Of a DNA stretch of 64,000 nt, positions 21,701 to 32,572 are shown in pieces. A model generated the notes under the pieces. It worked only from the letters and a program-made list of their open reading frames with translations. It ran no database searches and was not told the origin of the DNA. The translations under genes were made by a program, and so were the position numbers. Within the stretch, counting starts at the first letter, position 1. Each line of letters starts with the position of its first letter. The DNA comes from Smallanthus sonchifolius (lineage: Eukaryota > Streptophyta > Magnoliopsida > Asterales > Asteraceae), in NCBI GenBank assembly GCA_023525975.1, contig CM042034.1, positions 9,307,501 to 9,371,500 of the forward strand, written 5' to 3'.

Positions 21701-23743
21701 CTACATTTCTATACCTGAATAAATGTCCTAAAACACACATTTGAATGATTAGTAAATATGTATAAAGAAAGAAAAAAATATATAGGTTCACTGCACCAAC
21801 AGAGATGCAGTTGTATGACTTGTAACAACCAAAGCAAAGTGTGTCACCTTGACATTAGGTTTGTGGATTAGGAGGTGGGAGGGAGTGTAGGAGCTAACTA
21901 CAACTAGGATACGAAGGGTGGAGCTGCCTGTAAGTCAAATCCTTTTTCTGCTCCCGTGGCATATACCCCGAATGACAGAAGAGTTGTATTGGGAAAGACC
22001 ATGGATAGAAGTTTGATGATGTTCGCGAATGTAATGACACCATCACACCATTGTTGAGGCATTAAACATTTGTTGTAGCAAGTTTGTTTGTGGTTCATCA
22101 AGATTAGAATCAATGTGAGCTCTATAAAATATGAGTGTATTGCGAGTAATCACTTGTATGTGCAATGACATAAGGTATTTGGAAGAGTTAGACCGAAGGT
22201 ACAGCGGTTGCATTGCAATGATGTCGGTGGTAATTGGGGGATGGTAAATGAGGATTGGAGGTGGTAGGCTGAAATTGTCTAGGAGAGTTGAGTTTTGCTT
22301 TGTTTCTTCAGAATCTGAGAGCAGCTTCGTCGTAGGCTCTTGCAGTACTTTCAACAATATCAAATGTATCTAACCATACCCTTGTTTCCTTTTTTGTGAA
22401 TCCTTCACCTTTGTCGTTGTTTATCCATCTTCATGGCCATTGTTGACTCCTCTATACTTCCTCTTTTTCCCACTCTCTTTGGTATTAGTTTTGTTGGGCT
22501 ATTGTGTTGACCATTGTGAGGGGCCTAAGTCTTCGTGCAGAAAAAGAGAGGGCTACTCTTGGAAATCAGGGGTGTCATCCTTTGAAGTGGGCTGATCACC
22601 CAGGATCACATCACACAAGCTTTATTCAAGAGCATTTGTTAACACCCATACTTGCCAGATAACATTGAGGACTACATGTGTGAATGTCTTGTTTGCCATC
22701 AAGACAAGCTGGAATTAATGTACGACTCTTGGAGCCCTACTTATTCCTAATATGGCTCCATGGATTTCATCACATGCCTGCCAAAGCAGACGAATACGGG
22801 TATCTTTGCCATGGTGAATCGGTTCCCCAGAGTACATGACTTATATTGAGGTATGCAACAATTGCATGGTAGAAGGAACCAAACATTTTGTTAGAAGCTT
22901 GGTTAGGTACTTGAGGATACTTTTGACCATCTTTAGCAACCAAGATCCTTGATTTACAACTAGATCTTCAATATAGTTGTTCAAGCTGATGGGGTGAAGC
23001 TAAATTTCTACATGTAGGACTTCCCTTAAAGCATATAGTGAGGGCAAGTCAATGAGATTAGGCAAGCCTTATAGACGTTAATCAATGCTTGTAAACTTTT
23101 TGCCGAGAAAGTCCACAGATCAAAGTATATTCATAACATACTCATGTTCTTGTTCTCTTTGTGATTATCTGCTATTTTAGTAATCTAGGCAAATGCTAAT
23201 TAAGACACCTTTATCAATTCATTGCCTTGGTTCACTATATGTTTATTTTTTATCATGGTTAAGAACTTGAATATGTGAAACAAGGAGTTATTCATGTGAC
23301 ATCATGCTGTTGAACTGCAGATAGTTGCAGCCCGGAGTATGTGGATGAAGGAGTTACAAAAGCGAACCAAGCCAAGACTAGAATCATCTGAGACAAATAC
23401 GTACCAATCCCATCATGATTTTAGTACCGCAACCGAACTACCTTCCGCAAGCACTTCTTTTGAACCTACAACCGACTATACAGTTACAAGCGAGAATTCT
23501 GTTAGTCAAGAAGTGGGGTCCACCAAGACTCCATTAGACCACATTCCAGCTTGCTCTTACACAATACCCGTAGAAGAAGATGATGATGATTGGATCTATG
23601 AAAATTCAGAACTAAATGGATATGTTGGGCCTGATGTTCAATTTGAAACCGATGAAGACATTTCATTTAGTGATCTTGAGGCTGATGATGATTGTACCAT
23701 GCCAATAAGATCCCAAGATCATGTAGTAAAACGAATGTCATGA
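18710..23743 (+). CDS. BSD domain-containing protein (three exons, 373 aa)
   Basis: Exons are 18710-19220, 20499-20686 and 23321-23743, joined GT-AG. Exon 1 ends in phase 1 and exon 2 in phase 0, giving 373 residues. The N-terminus MSWLARSIANTL is followed by an Asp run, a Pro run (about residue 85) and an acidic segment. The BSD domain spans roughly residues 135-230, ending with the diagnostic SYFWKVYFVLLHPRL stretch in exon 2. The C-terminal half is acidic and probably disordered (EEDDDDWIYENSE, FSDLEADDD). BSD domains occur in TFIIH p62-like and synapse-associated proteins; the plant family role is poorly known, so no pathway is assigned. The ATG at 18710 (context CACCATGTC) is the first in frame. 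Intron 2 is 2.6 kb and carries a dead gypsy element. The 3' UTR probably ends before about 24050. Confidence 0.88.
20861..20950 (+). repeat. Short dispersed repeat (SINE-like body), copy 2, in BSD gene intron 2
   Basis: GTAGAGTAGGGTCTGGGAG ... CTCTATCCCAGGAGATAGAG ... AATGAGACCCCTGGCTC matches the copy at 1765. This copy preserves the left edge that the hAT-like insertion disrupted in copy 1. Confidence 0.45.
21100..23210 (+). mobile_element. Decayed Ty3/gypsy element inside BSD gene intron 2
   Basis: A plus-strand integrase remnant lies at 22620-23000. It is bracketed by two diverged copies of an LTR-like end: ATAACATACTTGTGTTCTTA...CTCTTTGTG near 21226 and CATAACATACTCATGTTC...CTCTTTGTG near 23137. 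After the first copy the sequence reads GGCAAGTGCTCGCTGG. Edges are approximate and no coding frame survives. Confidence 0.5.
22620..23000 (+). pseudogene. Ty3/gypsy integrase fragment, multiply broken
   Basis: Translations in shifting frames give CECLVCHQDKLEL (end of the HHCC zinc finger), SMDFITCLPKQTNTG (first catalytic Asp region) and AMVNRF, matching the usual integrase order CxxC - MDFI.xLP - VVDRF. Stops and frameshifts follow every 20-40 codons. It is noncoding intron filler. Confidence 0.7.
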
Positions 23744-24057
23744 CCTCTTTGTTTCCAAAATGGTACGCGCAACAAGAAGATGCTGGTTTGGTACAGAAGC
23801 ACCAATGAGCATGGTGAAATTGTGAAAACAGTTAGAAAAGAAAGTGATGTCGATGGACCTCTTTGCTTGTTCAGTCGCCTTACGTTCTGCAACTTCAATC
23901 AGCAACAGGGTGCAAGTTTTATGCATGTATGGAGTGATTAAAGGATTGAATAGAATTCTGAAGAATGTTCATAAATATGATTGTTTAGAAAGCAAAAGCT
24001 GATTTGCACCATTAAATCTGCCTTGTTTTTCTTAATTATTTTGTACAAAGTTTATAT

Positions 24058-24399
24058 TTGAGGAATGTTAAGTCATATGGCTTTGATTTTGGGATCAAAT
24101 TGTATTTACAGGCTTGGCAACAACCAGCTGTTGGTATTTTTGAGAAGTTTAAAAGTGATAATTCGGCTGGCGCGGCTAGAGAACATGTGGTACTTTCTTA
24201 TTTGAGTTATCATGTAATTTGTAATTATATTATCTTTTTCGTACTTGTTGAACCGTCTTCATCCGAAGGAGTTTATGTTCTTGAATGGGAACTAAAAATG
24301 TCAGCAAAAGTGATCAGCAATTTCAAATTTTCAATGCATGCAAAATGTTACAGGACTTGTATTTATCACTATATACAAGTCATACATGAAAATTTGTAA
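24058..24399 (+). other. Exon-like open stretch of unknown identity
   Basis: Bases 24111-24188 (after TTTACAG, before GTACTT) encode AWQQPAVGIFEKFKSDNSAG and a few more residues. It looks protein-like and is bounded by plausible splice sites, but I cannot link it to a neighbouring exon or a family. It may be a remnant exon downstream of the BSD gene. Confidence 0.25.
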
Positions 24400-25295
24400 T
24401 TGCTACACTAACACGAGTGCCACATGGCAATGCTCAATAGATCACAAAGAGTGCACATGTTCCAATCCATGAGCTAGTTTTTGACTGATGAGTAGTCTAA
24501 CATCCGCGCAAGTGAAACACCTGAAGTGACGTTAAGAACGAAGATGATCAAAATGCGTCGAAGTCAACCCCTTGGTCAACCAGCAAGCTCATAAACTATA
24601 GAAACATAACGAGGCGGAAGAATATGAGATAAAACCATGTCACAAATAAAATGCAAGCATCATGTTACATGCGCTAATGAAACACTGGATTGACTACAAG
24701 ATATGTAACTCATAGATTCGGAAAATGGGGATATTTACGCAAACACATGTAGTACATAAAAGATCCATTGAATCTTAGCAACGGTATTGGCTAATGCACT
24801 AGACTCGGCCTCAATACTCAATTAAACAACACCATGCTACTTCTTGGAACTTCAATCGATAAGGTTGTGTCCAAGAAAGACTGATGACCATAAAAAAAAT
24901 AGTACCTTAAATACCGAAGAGTATAATTGACAACTAGCCTCATAAACTAGCACATCTTTTTCAAAATTTCATTAAAATTTACGGACATTCTTATTCTTCT
25001 TAATATTTTTTGTATATGGACAAAATGAGATTAGTTAAGGCATATAAAATTCTCTTTCCTTTTGTATTTTTCACTTCCAAACCTGTGATGTGAAACATAA
25101 AAGAAAGACCCGCATGAGTAGATCCCTCAACAACTCTCATAACTTTTTACATTCTAATTCGTTGGGCATTACTTACTTTGACCACGAAAATCAATTCTAG
25201 AGACAAAAATACAATTTTTTTCTTTCAAAAAGTGCATTAAATATAGGTGTTTCCTTGTATTTTGACCATCTAAGTTATTAAGCTTTTAATTAACA
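24400..25295. other. Intergenic DNA, no gene seen
   Basis: Mixed-composition sequence without long reading frames, recognisable RNA or repeat ends. Confidence 0.35.
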
Positions 25296-25450
25296 CTAGC
25301 AAGTTATCCCCGTGTATTGCGATAACTCGATTTTGAATAAAATTTATATTAAAAAATAGAAAAAAATAATATATATTCAAAAATTTATAAAACATTATAT
25401 ACCCAAAGTTATACAAGATAACCGAATTTTGACTCGGCTCGGTTTTGAAT
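25296..25450 (-). mobile_element. Helitron 3' end, minus strand (degraded)
   Basis: Plus-strand A|CTAGCAAGTTATCCCCGTGTATTGCG is the reverse of a CTAG|T Helitron end with a weakened hairpin. The CTCGGTTTTGAATAAAATTTATA motif follows twice (25326 and 25439), as in the body near 6380. The 5' end was not found. Confidence 0.4.
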
Positions 25451-26214
25451 AAAATTTATATCGAGTCATCAATAAAGTTATGCGGAAGGTAGTAGGGACT
25501 TTTAAATTTTTAATGTGCTCATCGTCTGAATTTGGAAAAACAAAACAACAACAACAACAATAACTTAACAGAATCTTTCTAACGATGTTAGAAGTCCGGC
25601 TTTAATTGAAACGAAAATGGAACCATGAGGACTCAAAAAGTCTAATTGAAACTATTAGACTCAAAGCGTTTTTTTGAGCAACCCACATGGATTCAAAATG
25701 GAATTTACTCTAATATAATAATAATAAAGCAAGAAAATTAAAAAAAATGAAAGTGAGAGTACACATGACAAGTGGTGTGTGGTGATGGTTCTATTATATG
25801 TGAGTGGCCTTGTAGTCTAAAGACATTGGTGATTGTTCTTTTGGTGTAGGTTCAAATCCTCAAGTGTAGGTTATGTGGTATTTAGAAGTAAAAATTTGCT
25901 ATGTTAAAAAATATATAATTTGTATTATCAAAAATATAATAAAATAAAATAGAGTTCATGACAAGATGACAAAGATATTTGTACTTTGATAAACAATAAA
26001 GAAACAACGTGGTCTTGTTGTCAAACAACTAAAATATCAAACACCTCCTCCAATTGACTTCAATCCCATACAAATGGAAGAAGATTCAACCAAATATCAC
26101 TCTAAACTGTTCTTGTATGCATTTAGCTCATAAATTCACACCCCTTTTATTCTTCATCAAAACTATCAATCAATTATCAGCCATTTGACATCAAGAATCA
26201 ACCAGAACTCAATT
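25451..26214. other. Upstream region of the PP2-A10-like gene
   Basis: No gene. Bases 25800-25872 include a tRNA-like stretch with AGGTTCAAATCC (a B-box match), possibly a SINE remnant. Bases 26040-26214 are CA/T-rich and would contain the leader of the next gene. Confidence 0.35.
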
Positions 26215-26994
26215 ATGTTCTTCACCCCCAGAAAGAAAAAATGGGTGATCTTACTCGCTGTTTTCGGGTTTTCGAGCTATGGTGTGTATAAAGTTTACAA
26301 CTTGCCTTCTGTTTGAAGAAAAAGAAAGAATTTTGTCAAACTGTTGGTATCCTTAATTTCAATTCTGCAAACAATATCTGATTTTTCAGAGACTTTTTGT
26401 GTAGTTTCCAGAGACTTGAAGCAGTTGTTAGCATCAGATCAGAGCCAGATTCCCAATAGCCTGAAACAAGTGTCGAGAATCGCGGTGTCAGATGAGTTTT
26501 CCAAGTCATTAACTTGTGTTTCTGAGGCTGCTACATTGGGAGTTATTCAGGGTTATAATGAAGAACAGTTTGAAGAACAGAAAGCCAAGAATTCGAGTTT
26601 TAAAGATCGTGTGATCGATAAACTGATGTCTGAATCTGGAACCGGATTTGTTTCTGTTGTTGTTGGTAGTTTTGCTCGGAATCTAGTGATGGGATTTGAC
26701 TCTAATGGAATGTATGAGTCTCGTTTGAAGTTATCAACCGATTTGGGCGAGTTGGTTGATGTTTTGAGCACAAATAAGTCGAAGTTGGTTATGGGTGATT
26801 TGATCAAGACATTTGTGAGCACCGCGGTTGATGTGTATCTTGATAGACCAACGGGTGTGAATCTTTATGATGGCGTGTTTTCTGGGATGGCGGATCCTAA
26901 ACGTGAAAAACATGTTAAGGATATCGCGGTGTATGTTTGCAGTGGAGCTGTTGAAACTTTGATCAAAACATCCCATCAAGTTCTAACATCATGA
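26215..26994 (+). pseudogene. PP2-A10: PHLOEM PROTEIN 2-LIKE A10 homologue with in-frame TGA at codon 34
   Basis: A single-exon frame of 260 codons including the stop, starting at ATG 26215 (MFFTPRKKKWVILLAVFGFS). It matches the plant PP2-A10 family throughout: a short basic N-terminus, a hydrophobic membrane-anchor-like segment (about residues 10-22), YKVYNLPSV, then the core with IPNSLKQVSRIAVSDEFSKS and GTGFVSVVVGSFARNLVMGF. Codon 34 (26314-26316) is TGA, between LPSV and RKRKNFVKL, where the family normally continues. Everything downstream stays open to TGA at 26992-26994. No downstream ATG would keep more than about half of the protein, and no intron of normal size could remove the stop. 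It is therefore a nonsense allele or very young pseudogene, unless it is a base-call error. The family name comes from recall; the stop is seen directly. Confidence 0.72.
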
Positions 26995-27730
26995 ATGTTG
27001 TGTTGCTATATGTTAGATGTTAGATTTTGAATGTTATTTATATGTTCATATTGTGATCCAAGTTGGTAGGGTACATGTTAATCAGATTTTGATCTATAAA
27101 GCAAATTTTTAAATATGATTTATGTAAAACATAAATTAAGGGGTTAGACTTTTTATGAAATTACTAATTGTTCTATACATACGGGCTTCATAGGCTTTTT
27201 TGAAAATCCGTTGGGCTTAGACTTGACCGGGACACCGTTAAGCAATGAAAGATAGGACCAAAGACCAGACCGATTACAGGCATCATGGGCCGGGCCCAGG
27301 TTTAATGAGCCTGTCCTTCAGGCTTTCATGGGTCAACCCGTTTAATGCACCCTCCTAGCAATAAGTGCCTATTAATAACAGTAAAATAAAAATACAAATA
27401 TGATGAATAATGAAATATGAGAAAAAGGGTGTTTATTGTTTAGTTGATCCCACTGATTTGTTACTAAATTAGTTATATTCTTGTAAATATCTGTGGTTTT
27501 AAATTAACTAGCACCAAATCCATATAATTTCAAAATAAAACCGTAATTAATTACTTAGTTTCCAAATTTACCTCTTCTATTTTAACCTTTATTTAATTTG
27601 CCAGCTGCATCTTGCACATAATTATCTAAATGACCAATTAAGCCTCATAATAATCATCATTATCACCAATAAAAGTTTATTTATTTTAAAAGAAAGCCAC
27701 CAAACAACTTGTTAAAACCTGTCAAGTCCT
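26995..27730. other. Intergenic DNA between two genes
   Basis: The first 100-150 bases are the likely 3' UTR of the PP2-A10-like gene. Bases 27180-27345 (GGGCCGGGCCCAGG and neighbours) look like part of a dispersed GGGC-rich plant repeat. The remainder is the AT-rich promoter of the next gene. Confidence 0.35.
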
Positions 27731-27738
27731 TATTTATA
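27731..27738 (+). promoter_or_regulatory. TATA box of the 27789-28148 gene
   Basis: CCTTATTTATATCCTCTCACC is a plant-type TATA element 51 bases before the start codon. The CT-rich run CCCTCTCTCTCTCTTGG between them would be the initiator and leader. Confidence 0.6.
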
Positions 27739-27788
27739 TCCTCTCACCCTTTGATCTATAACCCTCTCTCTCTCTTGGTGTTACAGAT

Positions 27789-28148
27789 ATGGCAGCTACT
27801 ACCACAACCTCCTCCAACTGTACCACCTTTTTCCACACCGGAACTAACCATGTAGAGCCTAGGGTCCGACCTCCATCGAGCCATGGGTGTGCAAAGCTAG
27901 ATGGGGTGGCTATGTGGCTCATGAATGGTGTTGCTAATGCATTTTTTGCCTCCCTACAAAGATGTTCATGTATTCTTATCGCCACCGTGGATGATCATGA
28001 AGACTCCAACGACTTGCCGCTGATTTCCAATGATGGGAATCTGCGGCATGAGGGTGGCGATGCAGCGGCTGCTGGTTGTGCTGGCAGCCGCAAGAAAAGA
28101 AGCAAAGGAAAGAAAGGGATGATTGGTGCATCCGTTGAAGATCAATGA
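27789..28148 (+). CDS. Small plant-specific protein of unknown function (119 aa)
   Basis: An intact single-exon frame of 119 codons. A Thr/Ser-rich start leads into HVEPRVRPPSSHGCAKLDGV, then MWLMNGVANAFFASLQRCSC (moderately hydrophobic), TVDDHEDSNDLPLISNDGNL and a basic tail (SRKKRSKGKKG). The order 'MWL-NG-A-AFFASL-RCSCI ... PLI-DGNLR' is familiar from a family of short uncharacterised plant proteins (I recall Arabidopsis At1g13390/At1g68490 as similar), but no function is known to me. A TATA box lies 51 bases upstream, and ACAGATATGGCAGC is a good plant start context. The open frame on the opposite strand is a shadow. Confidence 0.8.
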   Translation: MAATTTTSSNCTTFFHTGTNHVEPRVRPPSSHGCAKLDGVAMWLMNGVANAFFASLQRCSCILIATVDDHEDSNDLPLISNDGNLRHEGGDAAAAGCAGSRKKRSKGKKGMIGASVEDQ

Positions 28149-29302
28149 ATTAACTAAAGAGTATATTAAAGAAAATTAAGCTTTAATTCAAGTGTAATGT
28201 TGTTCTTGGTGAGTTGGGATGTTTTTTTGATTTCTATCTTTTTGGAAATACCAATGAACATATGGCAGAAGGCCAAAATAAATGTGAGTTGTGTTTTAAC
28301 TTGTTCATGACAATGTTCATCAATATGTGATATATTTAAATATTCATTTATTATTTAATTTTTTTTTCAAACTATATATTTTGATTCTTCATTTCCTCTA
28401 TTTCTGTTGTCATATACCTGTTATGAAATTTACATTTTATTTTGATGTTTCTTAATTTATCACAAAGGTTAAAAATGGGGATATTCAAACTTACAAATCG
28501 TATTGCCGTCGACGATTTCATTCCTTTTATATATGTATATGATAAAAGTAATTGGTTGTGTGACTTGTCACAATTCTATAAATCTAAGATTATTTTTTAT
28601 TCATGTCACAGTTACTAAATATTTAATATTTTTTTTCTTAATTCATAAATCTTCATTCTATTTAATATTTTCTTTATAATTTCTAAATCTTAATTACAAT
28701 ATATTTAATATTATTTTTATTCAACATGTGTAGAACACGAGTTTCTAACCTACTAAATATATAAAGAAGTTAATTTCATAGATCACACGTCACGTCATAT
28801 ACCAATTTAAAGGTTGTCAAACACTCGAACCGTACTTGTAACGTATCATTTGATTAAAAATATATATCTTGTTGAAGTGTTTGATTGAAGATATAGGTAA
28901 GTTAAAACGGTCTTTTCATGTCAACTTTGTTGATCATACAACATGAACTACTTTCTCTTTGTAAATATGAAGAGAGAGAAAAAAAGATAGTAGGGTAGGA
29001 CAGACTGATTAAACGGGCATGAAGGGAAGATGCATTGCTTTCTTTATTCAAATAATTTAAAGTCAGCAACTTTTGGCATGATTGTGGATGATGGCGTCCT
29101 GAGGGTTATCATGTTGTTTGCTTATTTTATTCCTTCCTTTTCCCCTTTAAAAATCATTCATTATGATAAGATCTGAAGGAAGATTACAAAAGATGCTTCT
29201 TGCATATACATTATTATTCATATATCTACATTTAAAGGTTTTATTTCAAAATCAATCATACATTAACAAGTGTAAGAATCATTTATTGCATTTTTACATT
29301 TG
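28149..29302. other. 3' UTR and AT-rich intergenic DNA
   Basis: The first 100-150 bases are the likely 3' UTR of the preceding gene. The rest is AT-rich with no supportable feature. Confidence 0.35.
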
Positions 29303-29913
29303 TTTTAAATAGAATAAAGTACAGATTGTCCTTATAGTTTTCATAAATTTTGGATTTGGTCCCTAAATATAAAAAAAGTACACAGATAATCTAAACTTTT
29401 GTACGCACGTAACATATTTAGTCCATAAAATGGATGATAGTTAACTATTATGTTAAATATTTTAAAAATGACTAAAATACCCCTATATTTAAAATAAAAA
29501 AATCATTTACATACACACAACCACACCTTCCCTCTTCCCCAACCCCAGATGCCATATTCCGGTCGGCCACCGTCGCGATCACCCCTATTCCTCAACCCCA
29601 GATGTCATCTTCTGGCCGACCACCATCGCGATCACCCTCTTCCTCAAACCCCCACATGCCACTTGAAGAACACCATTCCCATCACCCTCTGTTACGAACC
29701 CCATCCACCTGAATCTCGTCTCCTGCCAATCGATGGCTAACCATTCAAACTTCAGCGACCTCAAGAAACCCACCATCGTCTTCAAGGAGTTTGATTTGCG
29801 GGTCAAACTAGAATGATTTGCAGGTCCAATGAAATCGACTTATAGCTCCAAGGGGTTCAATTTGCACGTCCGACGGGATCGATTTACAGGTCTGATGATA
29901 TGGGTTTATGTAC

Positions 29914-30214
29914 TGTGACGCACTGAATTACCGAATTACTGAATTATTGAATATCGACACCCTAGGCAAATCCCACATCGGTCGTGGACAGGAGAGATCC
30001 TTGGTTCATAAGGAATGTCCCGCCTCAAATATAACAACGCGTTTTGGGGCTTAATGTAGGGATGATAGGAGAACTCCACAGTTAAGCGTGCTCGGGTGGG
30101 AGTAATCTAGGGATGGGTGACCCCTGGGAAGTTTTCACCCGGGCAATCAAAAACAAATCTGTGAGCTCTTAGGGGGCAAAACGATATTGTTGATATGAGA
30201 GGTCGGATGTTACA
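29914..30214 (+). mobile_element. Cassandra-type TRIM solo LTR containing 5S rRNA-like sequence
   Basis: Begins TGTGACGC and ends GGATGTTACA, 301 bp, with a near-duplication TGTAC/TGTAA on its flanks. It contains CCCACATCGGTCGTGGA and then a 5S rRNA-derived block. Cassandra elements are non-coding terminal-repeat miniatures whose LTRs carry 5S rRNA sequence. Only one LTR is present, so it is a solo LTR left by recombination. Confidence 0.78.
30071..30133 (+). other. 5S rRNA-like internal promoter block within the Cassandra LTR
   Basis: GAACTCCACAGTTAAGCGTG, then CTCGGGTGGGAGTAATCTAG and GGATGGGTGACCCCTGGGAA, closely follows the middle and 3' half of plant 5S rRNA, covering the internal control region. 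The 5' half of 5S rRNA is absent, so this is not a ribosomal gene. Confidence 0.82.
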
Positions 30215-30790
30215 TGTAACAAATCAGTGATCTGGGTTTTGGTTTGTGGTGTGAATTGATCAACAAAAACGACTTGTTATAACACGGGTCATCTTTAGCC
30301 GAAGGAGGAGATCGGAGATAAGAGGGTAGGTAGCCGAGAATGGTTGCATGAATCTTCTTCGAAATCTTCGGTGGTTGTGACTGGTGGTTGTGGGTGGTGG
30401 TTGTGGGAGAGGTGGCGGTGGTTTCATGGTGTGCTGGTGGTAGTACAAGTGGTTTGCAAAACTAAGGGTTTCTTAATGGAAGTGACAAGAGTATTTTAGT
30501 TATTTCACACAAATTTAACAAGAAAATTTAATCACCATCAAAGTTGAGGACCAAATGTGTTATGTGTGAACAAAAGTTTGGACTATTTACGTACTTTTTG
30601 ATACTTAAGGATCAAATCCAAAATTTGTGAAAACCACAAGGACCATCCGTGTACTTTATTCTTTTAAATATAATACATAAAACAGTTACGTAACAGTCTT
30701 ACTTTCCATCTCTTACTACTTTGATTATCTTACGTGCACTACGCACAAATGTATTATAGGGTTCTTAATATATTATATGATCTGAAATGA

Positions 30791-30827
<37 letters not shown>

Positions 30828-30828
<1 letters not shown>

Positions 30829-31097
30829 TAGGTTAGTACCCTGTGTATTACACGACTAACTCAATCTTGACAATCATGTAATATTTTCATTTTTTTAAAA
30901 TAATATTTTTATATTTAAGGAAATCTCTAAGATTTTATACATACTTTGGTCAAAATGAAAACAACTTAAAAGGCAATAAATTTTTGAAATATTAAATTGA
31001 GAAATAAGGTTAGAAGAAGTTTTGGAGGTAAAATAAACTTGAGAATAAACTACAAGATGACACGTGACAAGACAAAATCTTTATTTATTAGTATAGA
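30828..31097 (-). mobile_element. Small non-autonomous Helitron, complete, minus strand
   Basis: Complete by end signatures. The minus-strand 5' end is A|TCTATACTAATAAATAAAG. The 3' end is CGTGTAATACACAGGGTACTAACCTAG|T, with the hairpin stem just before the CTAG terminus. It is 270 bp with no coding capacity, and its 5' end matches the plus-strand element at 37275. A (TA)n run lies beside its 3' end and a (TAA)n run beside its 5' end. Confidence 0.75.
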
Positions 31098-31433
31098 TAA
31101 TAATAATAATAATAACAACACGAACGATCAATGTGGTTTCAACCAAATTTAGGATATCGTCTCTGAAGTTTAAAAATTATGGATAGTCTTTAATCATCTA
31201 GTTTTCTTTCATTCAAAGTCCAAAAAGTTAACAGGGGTTAACCTTTCCGTTAAATCCATATGAATTTACCATTTTGCCCTTATTCTTGTAAAACATAAAA
31301 AATAGAGTTAAATACGGTTTTCGTCCATGTCGTTTGCCAAAGTATCAGTTTTAGTTCAAAAGTTGTGATTTGCTTTTTTTAGTCTATTAGTTTCATTTTT
31401 GTTTCAGTTAGATCCAAAAAGTTAACAACCACA

Positions 31434-31780
31434 GCCAAAGAGGTTGTGGTGTAGTGGTTGAGGTGATGTCTGAAGTCCCAAGGGACCCGGGTTCAATCCC
31501 TGCCACTACCATTAATTTTTGAGGCATGCAAGTGAGGCCTAGTTCTTAGGCTGATGCACCAGAGTTTTACCCACACCGATCCAGGGTTCGAGCCTCGGCT
31601 CTCTCTCAAGCCCGGAAGGGGCCGTATTGGGTGAGATTTTTCCTTGGATGCTCTCCAACTCTGACGTCAAGTGGGCCCGGTTAAGACAACATATTGGCCG
31701 GAGTTGGACGAGGCTCTCCCATGTTACGGAGGGTGCGACGTCACAACATTCAATGTTCGGCGTTCAAAAAAATAAAAAAG
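31434..31780 (+). mobile_element. tRNA-derived SINE, plus strand
   Basis: A polymerase III head with A-box-like GGTGTAGTGGTTGAGG and B box GGGTTCAATCC (31490-31500) is followed by a body and an A-rich tail (TTCAAAAAAATAAAAAAG). A second B-box-like GGGTTCGAGCC occurs near 31587, so the element may be composite. A convincing target duplication was not found. Confidence 0.6.
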
Positions 31781-32541
31781 TAATTAATATATATAAATTA
31801 AAAAAAAATCTAAACCCACATCTTTTCTTCTCTTTCACCTTCACAAACCCTACCCGTCTCACCATTTCTCCCGGCTGCAACGCCTCCCACCACCCAGAGT
31901 AGATTCCGACAACAGCCACCCCCACACCAATAGACACATCTTTACACCAGAGTAGATACCAACAACATTTTCGTCTTCATCCGAGCCCCACACCCCAAAT
32001 TGATTGAGATCCCTCCCTCCCTCCCTCCCTCCCTCCCTCCCTCCCTGTATCATCTGATTTAAAATGGAAATTTGTGGGAAACTCTTATGGGAATTTGCGG
32101 GAAACATGGGTGATCAATATGTTAGTAAACGACAAACCGTTTTATAAAGGACGGTAATGTCCTGAATTGAATTAAATGATATTCGTGATGAAGACATTTC
32201 TATTTAAAATAAACTGTTAGAACTCACTAATCGTAGTTGACTTTGTATGTATGTTATATTGTTTTGCAAGTGAGTTTATTTGACGAGATATCTTGGCTTG
32301 GGAGCAGTGCTACTCGAATTGGTGTGCATGCATTCGTAAGGTAAGGTTAAGAACGATAACAAGTTAATATAGATAAAACTATTTTTAATTAAGACTTTCG
32401 CCGATTGTTTTGAAATAAAATAAGTGTTTTATAAGAGAATACCCAGTGATAAAACCCAACTGTAGGATGCTTGGTTTTGGGGTCTTACAGTTCGTTTATT
32501 ACGTTTTTATTAATTTATATGTTTTTATTAATTTATATATA

Positions 32542-32572
<31 letters not shown>

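Larger units (their letters stand above)
29312..30661. mobile_element. MULE-like element with long TIRs and 9-bp duplication, carrying a Cassandra-type LTR
   Basis: Terminal inverted repeats of about 150 bp: the left begins GAATAAAGTACAGATTGTCC and the right, reversed, begins GAATAAAGTACACGGATGGTCC. Both continue through AATTTTGGATTTG and AAACTTTTGT. A perfect 9-bp duplication TTTTAAATA flanks it (29303-29311 and 30662-30670), the size typical of Mutator-like elements. The core is GC-richer than its ends (CCAACCCCAGATGCC..., and a repeated GGTGGTTGTGG on the right) and holds a Cassandra-type solo LTR at 29914. There is no transposase. The GC-rich core could be captured host sequence, but no gene was recognised. 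Confidence 0.8.

Noticed and set aside
25800..25872. tRNA gene
   Set aside because: Only a B-box match is convincing; no cloverleaf can be drawn, so at most it is a SINE remnant.
27734..27985. Minus-strand frame opposite the 119-aa gene
   Set aside because: It is a shadow; the plus strand has the TATA box, start context and family-like sequence.
30071..30133. Functional 5S rRNA gene
   Set aside because: Only the middle and 3' half of 5S is present, bounded by LTR sequence with TG...CA ends; it fits a Cassandra-type LTR.
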